The notes: generated by a model from the letters alone, not told the origin. Positions 1 to 9,530 are shown, numbered from the stretch's first letter. The stretch: 64,000 bases of DNA from Nitrospirota bacterium (GCA_016936655.1 JAFGXL010000015.1:186001-250000); one strand, 5' to 3'. Numbers and translations: made by a program.

Positions 1-368
1 GCAACTGTGCCAACAATTGAACACGAAGCAATTATTATTGTTATTTTGAGATGAATAGGCAGTCCGTGCTGCACACCTTTTACAAAACCGACTTCGCGCA
101 GACGACTGAAGATTAGGGAGATTCTCATTGTCTTTGGAAGCAGGCTCACATTTCCCATAGCATGATGAGTAAATCCTGCTAAAAAACCTGTAAACAGCTC
201 TGAAAGCAGTACAGCAGGAACAATCTGCAAAGGCTCAAACCCGATCAAAAGCAACACAGGAGTGAGTGTTGTGCCATATCCCATCCCTACGGTAGAGTCA
301 ACGTACTCGCCGATAAAAGCGAGTACAACAAGAATAAGAACAACACCTGCTGCCATATCAATATTCAT
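1..368 (-). CDS. TauE/SafE family membrane permease, N-terminal part (runs off window)
   Basis: Reading the minus strand from the ATG at 368 gives an open frame of about 122 codons that leaves the window at position 1, so the C-terminal half is not visible. It opens with a hydrophobic helix and continues GMGYGTTLTPVLLLIG then PAVLLSELFTGFLAGFTHH, the glycine-rich first repeat typical of TauE/SafE (DUF81) anion exporters, inner-membrane proteins moving sulfite, sulfonates or related anions. An AAGGATG-like ribosome site precedes the ATG. The substrate cannot be told. It is divergent from the MuiA-like gene at 629. Confidence 0.75.
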   Translation of the reverse strand, partial: MNIDMAAGVVLILVVLAFIGEYVDSTVGMGYGTTLTPVLLLIGFEPLQIVPAVLLSELFTGFLAGFTHHAMGNVSLLPKTMRISLIFSRLREVGFVKGVQHGLPIHLKITIIIASCSIVGTV

Positions 369-506
369 ACCCAGCATCCTTTATGCTTATTGATCAGATC
401 TAATTACGCAATAACATTATCGGCACAATAAATTATTTGTCCAGCGCCAGCTTCTAAAGCTGCTCCTCACACTATGCCATCTGCTAAAATCTCTGGAAAT
501 AAGTTG

Positions 507-535
507 TTATTACAGCAAATGACATATGCTATAAT
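507..535 (+). promoter_or_regulatory. possible promoter of the MuiA-like gene
   Basis: A perfect TATAAT lies at 530-535 with a weak -35 (TTATTA, 507-512) 17 bp upstream. It points at the gene starting at 629 and would give a leader of about 85 nt. Only the -10 is strong. The rest of the 369-628 intergenic region shows nothing recognisable. Confidence 0.35.
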
Positions 536-628
536 TTGCTTGATTTAATTAGCTAAACAAGGCGATTCAGTGTACTAAATAAATGACCTTTCTAAAGTTT
601 ATACGCTGCTCACCATAAAGGAGAACCT

Positions 629-2251
629 ATGAGAAGAGTTCTGTTTGCAAACACATTTAGCACAATATTACTTTTTATATTAACAGCCGCCTGCCAGGCT
701 CTATCTGCATCAGCAGCTGAAATCGAACCCGCAACAAAGATACAGAATATAATCGTCTATTCAGACAGCGCCATGATCAAAAAAGAGGCTCGCTTCACCC
801 TAAAAAAAGGCGAAAACATCATAAGAATACCCGGCATCACCCCTTATCTGTCTGATCAATCACTGCAGGTAAAGCTTAGTTCAAAATCAGCAGTGAAGAT
901 ATCGGAAGTACAGATTGAAAAAACCTCTCTCAGAAAAACCTCCCAAGAAAAGATGGACAAGCTTAAGGCTAGGCTCGATGCTATTGATGAGCCAATTAAA
1001 AAATCCCTCAATGAATTATCCGTGATATCCAGCGCAGATGAGTTCATAAAAAAGCTGTCGCCTTTTGCGCAGAACCAGAAGGTTTCACAGGCAGAGGTTG
1101 AGGCATATGCAAAATTTCTCGAAAAGTCACTTACAGAAAACAACGCAAGAAAATTTAAAGCGGAATTTAAGCTCAAAAAACTTCAGGAAGAAAAGACTGC
1201 TGTAGAAAAAGAGATTAAGGCGCTTAACACCCCTGACAACAGCAAACAGATAAGCATAACAATATTTGCTAAGGATGATATTAAGGAAGCTACCCTCGAC
1301 TTGTCATACATTGTTAAGAATGCAGGCTGGACTCCGCTTTATGAAGTAAGAGCAGACTCAAGCACATCAAAGATAGAATTCAGCTCTTTTGCTACTATCA
1401 AGCAGGCAACTGGCGAAGACTGGAACGATGTTGATGTAGAGGTCTCCACAGCAAAGCCATACAACACGGCAGCGCCTGCTGATCTGACTGCATGGAATAT
1501 AGACATCTATAAGCCCAGAACCTATCCGGCTTATCGCTCAGCAAAAGAAGAGCTGATGTCCATATCAAAAAGCGCCCAAGCTCTTGAGACGGACAAACAG
1601 CCTTTTGAAGAGACGCAGATAAAAGCAGAAACAACTTCATTCAGCTTTGTGATACCCCAAAAGATATCTATCCCTGCAGACAACCAGCAGCACAGGGTAC
1701 TGCTTGCGGCAATAGAAAAGAAGACAGACTTCAGCTATTTTGCAATACCCAAGCTCTCCGGACATGCATATCTGAAGGCAGATTTCAAAAACCCTTTTGC
1801 CTTTCCACTGCTGCACGGAAGGATGAATTTATTTCTTGACAGCAGGCTTACTAGCACATCATTTACAGGCAAAACCTTTGCACCTGATGAGGATATGAGG
1901 CTTTCACTAGGAATTGACGAATCAATAACAGTAACCAGAAAGCTCCAAAGGAAGTTTACAGGCTATTCAGGCCTATTCACAAAAGGAATTAAGATAAACT
2001 ATGAATACCTAAACGAAATAAAAAACAATAAAAACAAGGCGGTAGCAATATCAGTAATAGACAATGTCCCAATATCACTAAATGAAAAGATAAAGGTATC
2101 GCTAGAAACTCCGAAAAAAGAAGAGACCTACATCACTGCTGAAGGAATAATAACCTGGAAGCTTAACTTGGCATCAGGAGAGAAAATGGCCCTGCCACTC
2201 AAATTCAGGGTGGAGCATCCAAAGGAGATAAAGGTCTCAGGACTCGAATAA
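629..2251 (+). CDS. exported MuiA-like protein (DUF4140/DUF4139)
   Basis: A 540-residue protein with an N-terminal signal peptide (about residues 1-29, ending in SASA). It then has a DUF4140-like segment (residues 35-120, beginning IQNIIVYSDSAMIKKEARF), a coiled-coil-rich middle (about 100-200), and a DUF4139 beta-rich domain to the C-terminus with the characteristic YIVKNAGWTPLYEVRAD motif. This is the layout of mucoidy-inhibitor MuiA family proteins, which are exported and of unknown biochemical function. The start is supported by AAGGAGAACCT directly upstream. It heads a run of exported proteins reading the same way to 7156. The family call is good; the role is unknown. Confidence 0.8.
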   Translation: MRRVLFANTFSTILLFILTAACQALSASAAEIEPATKIQNIIVYSDSAMIKKEARFTLKKGENIIRIPGITPYLSDQSLQVKLSSKSAVKISEVQIEKTSLRKTSQEKMDKLKARLDAIDEPIKKSLNELSVISSADEFIKKLSPFAQNQKVSQAEVEAYAKFLEKSLTENNARKFKAEFKLKKLQEEKTAVEKEIKALNTPDNSKQISITIFAKDDIKEATLDLSYIVKNAGWTPLYEVRADSSTSKIEFSSFATIKQATGEDWNDVDVEVSTAKPYNTAAPADLTAWNIDIYKPRTYPAYRSAKEELMSISKSAQALETDKQPFEETQIKAETTSFSFVIPQKISIPADNQQHRVLLAAIEKKTDFSYFAIPKLSGHAYLKADFKNPFAFPLLHGRMNLFLDSRLTSTSFTGKTFAPDEDMRLSLGIDESITVTRKLQRKFTGYSGLFTKGIKINYEYLNEIKNNKNKAVAISVIDNVPISLNEKIKVSLETPKKEETYITAEGIITWKLNLASGEKMALPLKFRVEHPKEIKVSGLE

Positions 2252-2286
2252 ATTTTCATTTAAAAAGCATATAAAAGGAGCTTTTG

Positions 2287-2664
2287 ATGAATCAAAAAGC
2301 TGTTGTAAGAGCTAGCAAGCCTGCGCTTATAGCAGGAATAATTGTGACCGCAGCATTTCTATTGATGGGCATATTCTTTTTCGGGCTTCTGGCTTATGAA
2401 GGCTCTGTCGTGGGAATGGCATTCATGGGCTTCTGGATAACCATGGTGCTTGTCATCATGGGCATCTATATCTACAATCTTAAAAACTATAAAAATATGG
2501 ATAAAAACATCGCTGGAGAGATAGTGCTGCCAGATACAATTCAGACCGGAGAGCCGGACTTTGATGAAAAGCTCCGCAGAATAGAAGACCTGCATAAAAG
2601 CGGCCTGATAACAGAAGACGAGTACAGGAAGAAGCGCTCAGAGGTTATGGATAAGAAGTGGTGA
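2287..2664 (+). CDS. small two-helix membrane protein with C-terminal SHOCT domain
   Basis: About 125 residues. Two membrane helices (about 15-37 and 44-66) are followed by a cytoplasmic tail ending in a SHOCT motif (FDEKLRRIEDLHKSGLITEDEYRKKRSEVM). SHOCT is a short helical module often placed at the end of membrane or phage proteins and thought to aid oligomerisation. The ATG at 2287 is preferred over the TTG at 2284 because AAAGGAG ends at 2280, giving 6 nt of spacing. It lies 35 nt after the MuiA-like gene, probably in one transcript. No specific function is known. Confidence 0.7.
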   Translation: MNQKAVVRASKPALIAGIIVTAAFLLMGIFFFGLLAYEGSVVGMAFMGFWITMVLVIMGIYIYNLKNYKNMDKNIAGEIVLPDTIQTGEPDFDEKLRRIEDLHKSGLITEDEYRKKRSEVMDKKW

Positions 2665-2710
2665 TGTTTTTTGTTCTGAATTTTCACGCAGCAGGGTTAC
2701 GGGAGGGATT

Positions 2711-3520
2711 GTGGCAAGCAAGTTAATTGCCTCTATTATTTCATGCATTATGGCAACAGGAATCATATTTCTTTCATCTCTTATTACATCAGCTGATGAA
2801 AATTCAGCAGTTCAGTCAATAAAAGACTCTGCATCAGAAACACTATTTATGTACCTTAATAAGGGCGGCGGTGACCCTGATATGGTCAGAATGCTGATCA
2901 AAGAAGGAGCAGACCCTAGCTATTATGACAAAAGATACCGGATTTCCCTGCTGCTTAATGCGGTTCATTACGGCAGGACAGAGGCTGTCAAGGTACTTCT
3001 AGAAAATAACGCAGATATACACTTCAGAAATGAAGAGGGCACCTCTGCCATCTATGCAGCAGCCCATCAGCAGCATCCGGAGATTGTGAGAATGCTTATT
3101 GATAAGGGAGCTGATGTCAACTCCAAAAACGTGTTCAGTTATACGCCTCTGCGTGCAGCTGCAAGAGCAGGCAATCTGGAAATAGTAAAAATGCTCATCT
3201 CCAGCGGAGCAGATATAAAAAGCAAAGACAGCAGAGGCGACACTCCTCTGCATAACGCTGTTGACAAAGGTAAGCAGCAGGTAGTTCTGCTTCTTCTTGA
3301 AAAAGGCGCTGATATAAATGCAATTGGCCGCGTTGGCGATACACCCCTGCACGCTGCAGTTTCTTATGGAGACTATGAACTTACAGCACTGCTGCTCAAG
3401 CATGGCGCTGATACAAGCATAAAAAATGCTTTTGGATATACCCCTCTGAACCTTGCTATACGCAGGGGATTCGATGAAATTGTCAAGCTCTTGAACAAAG
3501 CAAGGGGTGAAAAGCTTTGA
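2711..3520 (+). CDS. exported ankyrin-repeat protein
   Basis: 269 residues starting at GTG, with GGGAGGG just upstream. The N-terminal 28 residues are a signal peptide (hydrophobic core IISCIMATGIIFLSSLI, cleavage near TSA-DE). The rest is about six ankyrin repeats with repeated GADI/GADV..TPL..A signatures (residues 55-265), so it is very likely a periplasmic or exported protein-binding scaffold. The next gene overlaps its stop codon (TTGA), indicating translational coupling and a joint role. The partner is not known. Confidence 0.8.
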   Translation: MASKLIASIISCIMATGIIFLSSLITSADENSAVQSIKDSASETLFMYLNKGGGDPDMVRMLIKEGADPSYYDKRYRISLLLNAVHYGRTEAVKVLLENNADIHFRNEEGTSAIYAAAHQQHPEIVRMLIDKGADVNSKNVFSYTPLRAAARAGNLEIVKMLISSGADIKSKDSRGDTPLHNAVDKGKQQVVLLLLEKGADINAIGRVGDTPLHAAVSYGDYELTALLLKHGADTSIKNAFGYTPLNLAIRRGFDEIVKLLNKARGEKL

Positions 3521-4830
3521 TCAGGAAAAACAGCATAGCCGGAGCGCTCGCAATCACATCAGCCGCGATCATAATGATATGCCCTTCTGCTGCTTTCAGC
3601 GGCGCTTATGACCAGTTACGAAGCATTGCCGGAGGAGGAGCAAATGTGCCTCCTGTCGGAGCTCCGCAATGCGTGGGCAATTGCAACCGGACTTCACCTC
3701 CGCCTCCTGTGCATGACGACTCTGCACAACGTGAAGCTGAAAGGCGAGAGGCAGAGAGGCGCAAGATTGAAGAACGCCAGCGCGTGGAATCAATGGATGA
3801 CGCTAATGAAAAAGGCATAGACTGCTATGAACGCGGAGACTGGCAATGCGCAATACGCAACTTCGAGCTTGCGCTCCAATACAGCCCGCATAATCCTGCT
3901 CTCATCAGCAATCTCAACAAAGCAAAGGAAAAGGCAAAACAGCAGCAGAATATAACAAAGCCGCCTCAGTATGTGCAGCCTAAACCTGCGCCAGTCCAGC
4001 CTGCTCCAAAACCTGCGGCTACGAAAGCTCATAAACCTGTTAACCAGCCTGCACCAAAATGGCCTCCAACCAAAGAGCAGGAGATACAGACCGCCAAGAA
4101 GCGGCTCTCTGAGCTTCAACACAACATAAAAACAATACAGGGGCATCTGAGAACATTTTCAAAAGCGATGCTTAACAATAACTCACAGCTCGAATCTTGG
4201 GAAAACACAGTTGATGCTGCTGTTAAAGATACATGGGAGAAGGGAACCGACTACCTTCTAAGCCTGCCGTTTGACTATGGCACCCACAAACTTGAGGAGC
4301 TTGCTAAAGCGAGGTCATCTGAAATAAACAAGGAAGCGTTAAGAGCTCTTGAAGAACTAACAGGCACAACTGACCCTGCAAAGAAAGCCCGTTACAGGGC
4401 AGCATACCACTGGCTGAAAAAAGAACAAAAGATAGCTGACTACGAAATCACACAGCTCAATAATTTAGGCGCTCTCAAAACAACATATGACCTATACGCA
4501 TGGGATATTTCTCGCGATGAAGATTATAAAAAGACGATTGAAGGATTGAGCTGGCTTGCAGGCATCATATCAAAACCATTCAGCCATATAAAAATGTCAG
4601 TAGAAGCCTACACAAATCTGATCTCCGAGTGTGTTGCATGGAGAAACATAAGCCAGATAACAAAAAAGAACGAGGCATACTCAAAAAAAGTTAAAGAACT
4701 ATCATTTAGAATGGAGAAGCATATGAAAGAGACAGAGTGTCTCCAGAATTGTATCAGCAACTACAGCGACGGATGCGTTAACAGATGCAGAGGCGGAAGC
4801 AGGCTACATACTCCTCCGCCAATGCTATAA
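3517..4830 (+). CDS. exported TPR-containing protein with proline-rich linker
   Basis: 437 residues from a TTG that overlaps the ankyrin gene's stop by 3 nt. The signal peptide is residues 1-30 (AFSGA). Residues about 65-90 form a charged AEERR helix. Residues about 92-140 hold a TPR-like pair (GIDCYERGDWQCAIRNFELALQ). A Pro/Lys/Gln-rich linker follows (145-190), then a long helical C-terminal region with several cysteines near the end (CLQNCISNYSDGCVNRC). The layout suggests a periplasmic binding or scaffold protein working with the ankyrin protein. No family beyond TPR is recognised. Confidence 0.65.
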   Translation: MIRKNSIAGALAITSAAIIMICPSAAFSGAYDQLRSIAGGGANVPPVGAPQCVGNCNRTSPPPPVHDDSAQREAERREAERRKIEERQRVESMDDANEKGIDCYERGDWQCAIRNFELALQYSPHNPALISNLNKAKEKAKQQQNITKPPQYVQPKPAPVQPAPKPAATKAHKPVNQPAPKWPPTKEQEIQTAKKRLSELQHNIKTIQGHLRTFSKAMLNNNSQLESWENTVDAAVKDTWEKGTDYLLSLPFDYGTHKLEELAKARSSEINKEALRALEELTGTTDPAKKARYRAAYHWLKKEQKIADYEITQLNNLGALKTTYDLYAWDISRDEDYKKTIEGLSWLAGIISKPFSHIKMSVEAYTNLISECVAWRNISQITKKNEAYSKKVKELSFRMEKHMKETECLQNCISNYSDGCVNRCRGGSRLHTPPPML

Positions 4831-4861
4831 ATAGAGTTAAAGGAATTTAAGAGTTAGGGGG

Positions 4862-4879
4862 GTCAGAAAATTATCTGAC
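4862..4879. other. short inverted repeat between exported-protein genes
   Basis: GTCAGA (4862-4867) and TCTGAC (4874-4879) form a 6-bp inverted repeat with a 6-nt loop, 28 nt before the lipoprotein start. There is no T-run, so it is not a convincing terminator. It could be an mRNA processing hairpin. Confidence 0.35.
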
Positions 4880-4907
4880 GCTAATATAAATTGGAGGAAT
4901 CAGCATA

Positions 4908-5321
4908 ATGTTCAAAAAAGGTCTTAAAACACTTATCCTTTTATCTGCTGCGGTACTGCTGATCTATGGATGCGTGCCACCACAATCGGTCAATCAGACA
5001 TCAAACACAAGGCAGGCTGCTTCAACCAGTCTCAAACTATGGTATGAAGGAACTTACGGAAAGGCTGGTCACCACATGGTGGCACAACCCAAAGGCAGCT
5101 GTCCTGTTACATGGAATGCAAACAATCCAACCCTGCTAAGCACACTGCCGCCTGGATTAAAACTGAATGCATTTAATATTGAGGGAACACCTGAGCAGCC
5201 GGGAAGATGGATATCTAAAGTTCGCTTCACAGGTCTGTCATGTCAGGGGAAAAGCTACCCTGATCAGACAGTAACAATTAATTTCAACATCGAAGGCGAT
5301 GCTCCAAGGAAAATAAAATAG
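4908..5321 (+). CDS. lipoprotein with Ig-like (He_PIG-like) domain
   Basis: 137 residues. A signal peptide with lipobox LIYGC makes Cys22 the predicted lipidated residue after Lgt and LspA processing. The mature part contains LPPGLKLNAFNIEGTPEQPGRW then a beta strand, the pattern of putative Ig (He_PIG) folds. Two further cysteines (CPVTW and LSCQG) may pair. The ATG follows TTGGAGGAATCAGCATA, a good ribosome site. It is probably a small outer-membrane or periplasm-facing lipoprotein; its function is not recognised. Confidence 0.65.
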   Translation: MFKKGLKTLILLSAAVLLIYGCVPPQSVNQTSNTRQAASTSLKLWYEGTYGKAGHHMVAQPKGSCPVTWNANNPTLLSTLPPGLKLNAFNIEGTPEQPGRWISKVRFTGLSCQGKSYPDQTVTINFNIEGDAPRKIK

Positions 5322-5343
5322 CAGGTCAAATCAATAGCACTTA

Positions 5344-5823
5344 TTGAACTTACCTGCACAACAAATTGAGGAAAATGAATATGCCAGAATCAAATATATG
5401 CTGAAAATACTGAATGACAATGTTTTGGCTGCAGGCATAACAAGCCATGTCATTGCTGTTCTGGTCAGTATGGCTACTGTTGCAGGAGCTGACACCTTTT
5501 TCAGTATTGTTTATCCATTTTCATGGGCAGCAATAACACTGGGTATTTATGCAGCCTTGAAATTACAATGCAATTCACCCTTGAAAAGCTGGCGTTTCTA
5601 TCTGGCAGCTATCGCGGCTCTCATCCCGATTATCGGTGTTATAAGCGTATTGATTATATTGAGATCAAACAGAAGTACAGAGTCCTACAAGTCAAAAAAC
5701 AATCCGATTTTACTTCTTATCTTGATCCTTCTTCTGGCTATACTCTTCATATTTGTTGCCCAGCAGCAAGACTCCTACTTTAAAGATAAAAATAGATCTG
5801 CGCATTATGAAAGGAGAATCTGA
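5344..5823 (+). CDS. small multi-spanning membrane protein of unknown function
   Basis: Up to 159 residues from a TTG at 5344; an in-frame ATG at 5398 would shorten it by 18 residues, and neither start has a strong ribosome site. Four hydrophobic helices are visible (about 30-48, 53-72, 86-106 and 122-140), with short charged loops and a basic C-terminal tail. It sits 22 nt after the lipoprotein gene and 2 nt before the next exported protein, so it belongs to the same transcript. I do not recognise a family. Confidence 0.6.
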   Translation: MNLPAQQIEENEYARIKYMLKILNDNVLAAGITSHVIAVLVSMATVAGADTFFSIVYPFSWAAITLGIYAALKLQCNSPLKSWRFYLAAIAALIPIIGVISVLIILRSNRSTESYKSKNNPILLLILILLLAILFIFVAQQQDSYFKDKNRSAHYERRI

Positions 5824-5825
5824 CA

Positions 5826-6437
5826 ATGCTTAAATCAATATTCAGAATCAACAGACTGCACTTCCTGGCTGCGGCTATCACAGCAGCCCTGACGATCATG
5901 CTCTTTTCAGCCCAATCTGCATTCACTGAGGATTTTAAAAAGTATGTCATGGACAACAACTACTTCAGCTGCGACATACCATCAAGCTGGGATCTTATAC
6001 GAGAGAAAGAAAAAGATGAGGATTACAAAATATATGAAATACAGTTGATTAGCCCGCGTGCAGACAAGGCGCCAACAATGATCTTTGTTTCATACTACGC
6101 CAAAGATAATGAAGACTTTAACAACTATAAAGATTTTCTTAACAGAAACTCAAAAAATGTACTTGGAGAGACAAAAAACAAAAGAGAGAATTATGGATCT
6201 GTTACAGAAACAGGGCTTAACGGTACCATCGCATTCTCACTGCAGCGCGAACGCCTGAGATATCTCTATCCCCAGAGCAAATCTGATGAGAGTGTCAGCA
6301 TCAAAGAGCAGATCTATGTAGTGCCTGCCAAAGAAGGTTTTTATGTGCTGCACTACTCAACATCATCAGCTCTATATAATGTTTTCCTGCCGGTCTTCGA
6401 TCGGATAGTAAAAACCTTCAGAACAAAAGAGCAATAG
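5826..6437 (+). CDS. exported PsbP/DcrB-like protein (paralogue 1)
   Basis: 203 residues with a long N-terminal signal or anchor (to about residue 35, AQSAFTED). The mature part has YFSCDIPSSWDLI early and KEGFYVLHYSTSSALYN near the end, followed by FDRIVKTF. That is the start and end of the PsbP/MOG1-like fold used by DcrB-type periplasmic proteins. AAGGAGAATCTGACA precedes the ATG. The next gene is a clear paralogue. The function of such proteins is largely unknown, and the fold call is inference from short motifs. Confidence 0.6.
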   Translation: MLKSIFRINRLHFLAAAITAALTIMLFSAQSAFTEDFKKYVMDNNYFSCDIPSSWDLIREKEKDEDYKIYEIQLISPRADKAPTMIFVSYYAKDNEDFNNYKDFLNRNSKNVLGETKNKRENYGSVTETGLNGTIAFSLQRERLRYLYPQSKSDESVSIKEQIYVVPAKEGFYVLHYSTSSALYNVFLPVFDRIVKTFRTKEQ

Positions 6438-6466
6438 TTTTATACACACCTCGACAAGGAGCCTAA

Positions 6467-7156
6467 ATGTTAAAAAAAATGTCTATAGCTGCCTTAGCCT
6501 CCATCTGTATAGTTGCTTATGCTTCTGCATATGAAACAGAAAAAAACGCTCAATCAAACCTTTCAGAAGAGATCAAAAATGCAGCAGAAGGCGCTTCACC
6601 TGACCAGGAATTCGCAACATACGAATACAAAGGCATTTTTGTCTGCGACATACCAAGACAATGGAGAATAGATGATGGCACAATGCAGTTCGGCCTCTCG
6701 GCTGATGAAAAAAGAGTTTATGGCATACACATATTTGCTCCGTTCTCTGGTGACAAGCCTGTGCGAATATCAGTACACTTTTATGCTGAAGGCAATCTCA
6801 TCCATAAAAGCATCGAAAGGTATATAAAAGCACACGCACAGCCAATACTTGGCTATGTACCAGAAGGCAGCAACTACGGGGCTGTGAAAGATGCATTAAT
6901 TGCCGGCAGAAAGGCAAGAATATTTGAGCGAAAAAAGAGCGAGTTTGTCGCGGGCAGATCATTAAAAAGACTTGATGAGAATGACCCCAGAGTTTACGAA
7001 AGAATGGCAAAAAAGATTTATATGATTGAAAAGTTTATTGCCATGCCTGCGGAGAAAGGCTTCTACGCGCTCAGCTTTCATGCTCCAGAAGAAGATGCGC
7101 ATCTTTTTCAGCAGGCATTCGACAGAGTAGTAAACTCATTCAAGCCATTAAAATAG
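6467..7156 (+). CDS. exported PsbP/DcrB-like protein (paralogue 2)
   Basis: 229 residues with a signal peptide (ending ASAYE). It shares the pattern of its upstream neighbour: IFVCDIPRQWRI, then a central ISVHFYAEGN strand, AEKGFYALSFH and FDRVVNSFK, so the pair arose by tandem duplication. The ribosome site AAGGAGCCTAA precedes the ATG. It closes the run of exported proteins that starts at 629. The binding partner is unknown. Confidence 0.6.
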   Translation: MLKKMSIAALASICIVAYASAYETEKNAQSNLSEEIKNAAEGASPDQEFATYEYKGIFVCDIPRQWRIDDGTMQFGLSADEKRVYGIHIFAPFSGDKPVRISVHFYAEGNLIHKSIERYIKAHAQPILGYVPEGSNYGAVKDALIAGRKARIFERKKSEFVAGRSLKRLDENDPRVYERMAKKIYMIEKFIAMPAEKGFYALSFHAPEEDAHLFQQAFDRVVNSFKPLK

Positions 7157-7176
7157 TTTAGCCATTTGCTTATACT
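7148..7176 (+). promoter_or_regulatory. candidate leaderless promoter of malQ
   Basis: TTAAAA (7148-7153) and TATACT (7171-7176) are 17 bp apart. The malQ ATG begins at 7183, about where transcription should start, and no Shine-Dalgarno is present. The -35 overlaps the end of the preceding gene. Confidence 0.4.
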
Positions 7177-7182
7177 AATAAT

Positions 7183-9432
7183 ATGAACAACGAATACACC
7201 AGACACACTGAACTGATTGACAGGCTATCTGATCTCTGCGGTATTATCCCGGAGTACTGGGACATCTTCGGCAAAAGGCGTGTTGCAGATACTGAAGCCA
7301 AAAAATCAGCCCTAACGGCTATGGGGCTAAGTGTAGATACCGTTGAAGATACAGATGCTGAACTCAAACGCCTCACATCAGCTGCAGCGCAAAAGTTTAT
7401 GGAGCCGGTATACATAATACCTGCGGAATCTGAAAAGCTCTGCATAACCGTTCAGGTTCCGCTGCCACAGGAAGGCAGGCGCATATCTTTTGACTGGATC
7501 CTCAGCAGCGAATCTGGTGACGAGCTCACAATCAACAAGACAGATTCACCATACGAAATCTTATGGACATACGAGTTTGACAACGTTTTGTATGCAAAGG
7601 TATCTGTATGCCTTTTCAGCAGTAACGATATGCACCCTTCACCAGGATATTACCATCTTGAACTGAGCTGCTCATCAGATGAAACAGGCAGCACACTAGC
7701 ATCCTCAAGAGTGATCATAGCGCCTGATCAATGTTATATGCCTGATTCGCTAAAGAGCATTAAGCGGTGGGGGCTTATGATCAATCTTTATGCTCTGCGC
7801 ACAGAAAAGAATATCGGCATCGGCAACATAGGCCAGCTGCAGGATATAATAATGAAAGCCGCGAAGCTGGGAAGCAGTTTTGTTGGAATAAACCCGCTTA
7901 ATGCTATACCCAACAAGGCGCCTTTTGGCATAAGCCCATACTCTCCGATAAGCAGACTATATAAAAACTTCCTCTACCTCGACCTCGACAGTATTGCCGA
8001 GCTGGTCGGGCTGCCGGAACATCAGGCAATGATCAGATCTGAAGGGTTTGGCGCAGAGCTAGAAAAACTGAACAGATCTAATATGATAGATTACGAAAAG
8101 AGCGCCAGCCTGAAAGAGTCTGCGCTCAGAATGGCATTTGAGCGTTTTTATACTGAGCACTATCTGCAGTCAACTCAAAGGTCATATGAGTTCAAAAACT
8201 ATGTATCATCACAGGGCTGGATACTGAGGCAATACGCTGCATACATGGCTTTGTCAGAATATTTCGCAGACAGAAATCCTGAAGATGTATTCTCCTGGAT
8301 GAACTGGCCTGAAGAGTACAGGGATCCAAACAGCCATAAGGTGCTGGAGTTTACACAGGAAAACAGAAAAGCTATCCTCTACTGGAAATACATCCAGTGG
8401 CTGATCGACAAACAGCTTGGTGAAACCACAGCTGTAGCAGAAAGATCAGGAATGGACATAGGCATATATCACGATCTAGCTGTCGGCTCTGTATCAAATG
8501 GAAGCGACATATGGAGCTTTAGAGATATTTTTGCACTCTCCATGGATACAGGCGCACCACCTGATGACTTTAACCCTGACGGCCAGAACTGGGGATTTCC
8601 TCCAATGATGCCTGACAAAATGCGCGAGTCAGGATATGAGTATTTCATACAGACACTTAGGCAGAACATGCGCCACTGCGGAGCCATAAGAATAGACCAC
8701 GCACTCGGCATGTTCAGGCGCTACTGGATACCAAAAGGCAGACACGCCAGAGACGGGGTTTATGTAAGGTATCCTGCTGATGATCTCTTCAGGATTATAG
8801 CGCTCGAAAGCACACTGAATAATACAGTGGTCATTGCGGAAGATCTCGGTACTATAGGTGAAAATGTTACTGATACACTCCAAAAATATTCTGCGCTCTC
8901 ATATAAGCTGCTCTACTTTCAAAGAAACTATCCAGACCCTGATTTTATGATGCCTGAAAGCTATCCTAACATGGCAATATGCTCTGTAACCACACACGAT
9001 CTACCCACGCTCTTCGGCTTTTGGGCAGGGAAAGATATTAATCTGCGCAGAAGGCTGAACATCATAAAAGATGAACAAGAGCTGGAAAGGGCATTTACAG
9101 AGAGGCTGCGTGACAAGAGACTGCTTGTTGACAAGCTATCTGATGCCGGCATAGATATATCAGGGATTAATGCAGAAATAACGCCAAAGCTCTGCGCTGC
9201 TGTTTATGAGTTTCTATCAAAAACCCCATGCCTGCTTCTGGCTCTGAATCTTGACGATATTCTAGGCACAATGGAACAGCAAAATATGCCAGGCACAATT
9301 GATGAGCATCCAAACTGGAGACAGAAGACCGAACAGACTCTTAAAGAGATAATGGGTGATGCCCTGCTGAAAGAGCTGGCTGCAAGATTCGCTGCTACAG
9401 GCAGAGGACTCTCAATAAATAACACTCCGTAA
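7183..9432 (+). CDS. malQ: 4-alpha-glucanotransferase (amylomaltase, GH77)
   Basis: 749 residues, so the longer MalQ type with an N-terminal beta-rich extension (about 1-180) before the catalytic barrel. It transfers alpha-1,4-glucan segments between maltodextrins in the cytoplasm for glycogen or maltodextrin turnover. Catalytic signatures are visible: nucleophile Asp505 in RIDHALGMFRRYW, acid/base Glu553 in VIAEDLGTIG, and Asp606 in TTHDLPTLFGFW. The substrate-loop motif FGISPYSPISRLYKN is also present. There is no Shine-Dalgarno; the -10 is immediately upstream of the ATG. No other glycogen genes are in the window. Confidence 0.95.
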   Translation: MNNEYTRHTELIDRLSDLCGIIPEYWDIFGKRRVADTEAKKSALTAMGLSVDTVEDTDAELKRLTSAAAQKFMEPVYIIPAESEKLCITVQVPLPQEGRRISFDWILSSESGDELTINKTDSPYEILWTYEFDNVLYAKVSVCLFSSNDMHPSPGYYHLELSCSSDETGSTLASSRVIIAPDQCYMPDSLKSIKRWGLMINLYALRTEKNIGIGNIGQLQDIIMKAAKLGSSFVGINPLNAIPNKAPFGISPYSPISRLYKNFLYLDLDSIAELVGLPEHQAMIRSEGFGAELEKLNRSNMIDYEKSASLKESALRMAFERFYTEHYLQSTQRSYEFKNYVSSQGWILRQYAAYMALSEYFADRNPEDVFSWMNWPEEYRDPNSHKVLEFTQENRKAILYWKYIQWLIDKQLGETTAVAERSGMDIGIYHDLAVGSVSNGSDIWSFRDIFALSMDTGAPPDDFNPDGQNWGFPPMMPDKMRESGYEYFIQTLRQNMRHCGAIRIDHALGMFRRYWIPKGRHARDGVYVRYPADDLFRIIALESTLNNTVVIAEDLGTIGENVTDTLQKYSALSYKLLYFQRNYPDPDFMMPESYPNMAICSVTTHDLPTLFGFWAGKDINLRRRLNIIKDEQELERAFTERLRDKRLLVDKLSDAGIDISGINAEITPKLCAAVYEFLSKTPCLLLALNLDDILGTMEQQNMPGTIDEHPNWRQKTEQTLKEIMGDALLKELAARFAATGRGLSINNTP

Positions 9433-9530
9433 CCAAACCTTCTTTCTTCAGATAACTAACAAAAAACATGACAATTCAACAGATTTAATAATTATTACTA
9501 GCTGCCGATAACATATTTGAGGGACTCAAC

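Noticed and set aside
3606-4146. Overlapping short frames on both strands within the TPR-protein gene
   Set aside because: Low-complexity, Arg/Leu-rich shadows of the proline-rich and charged regions of the real gene.
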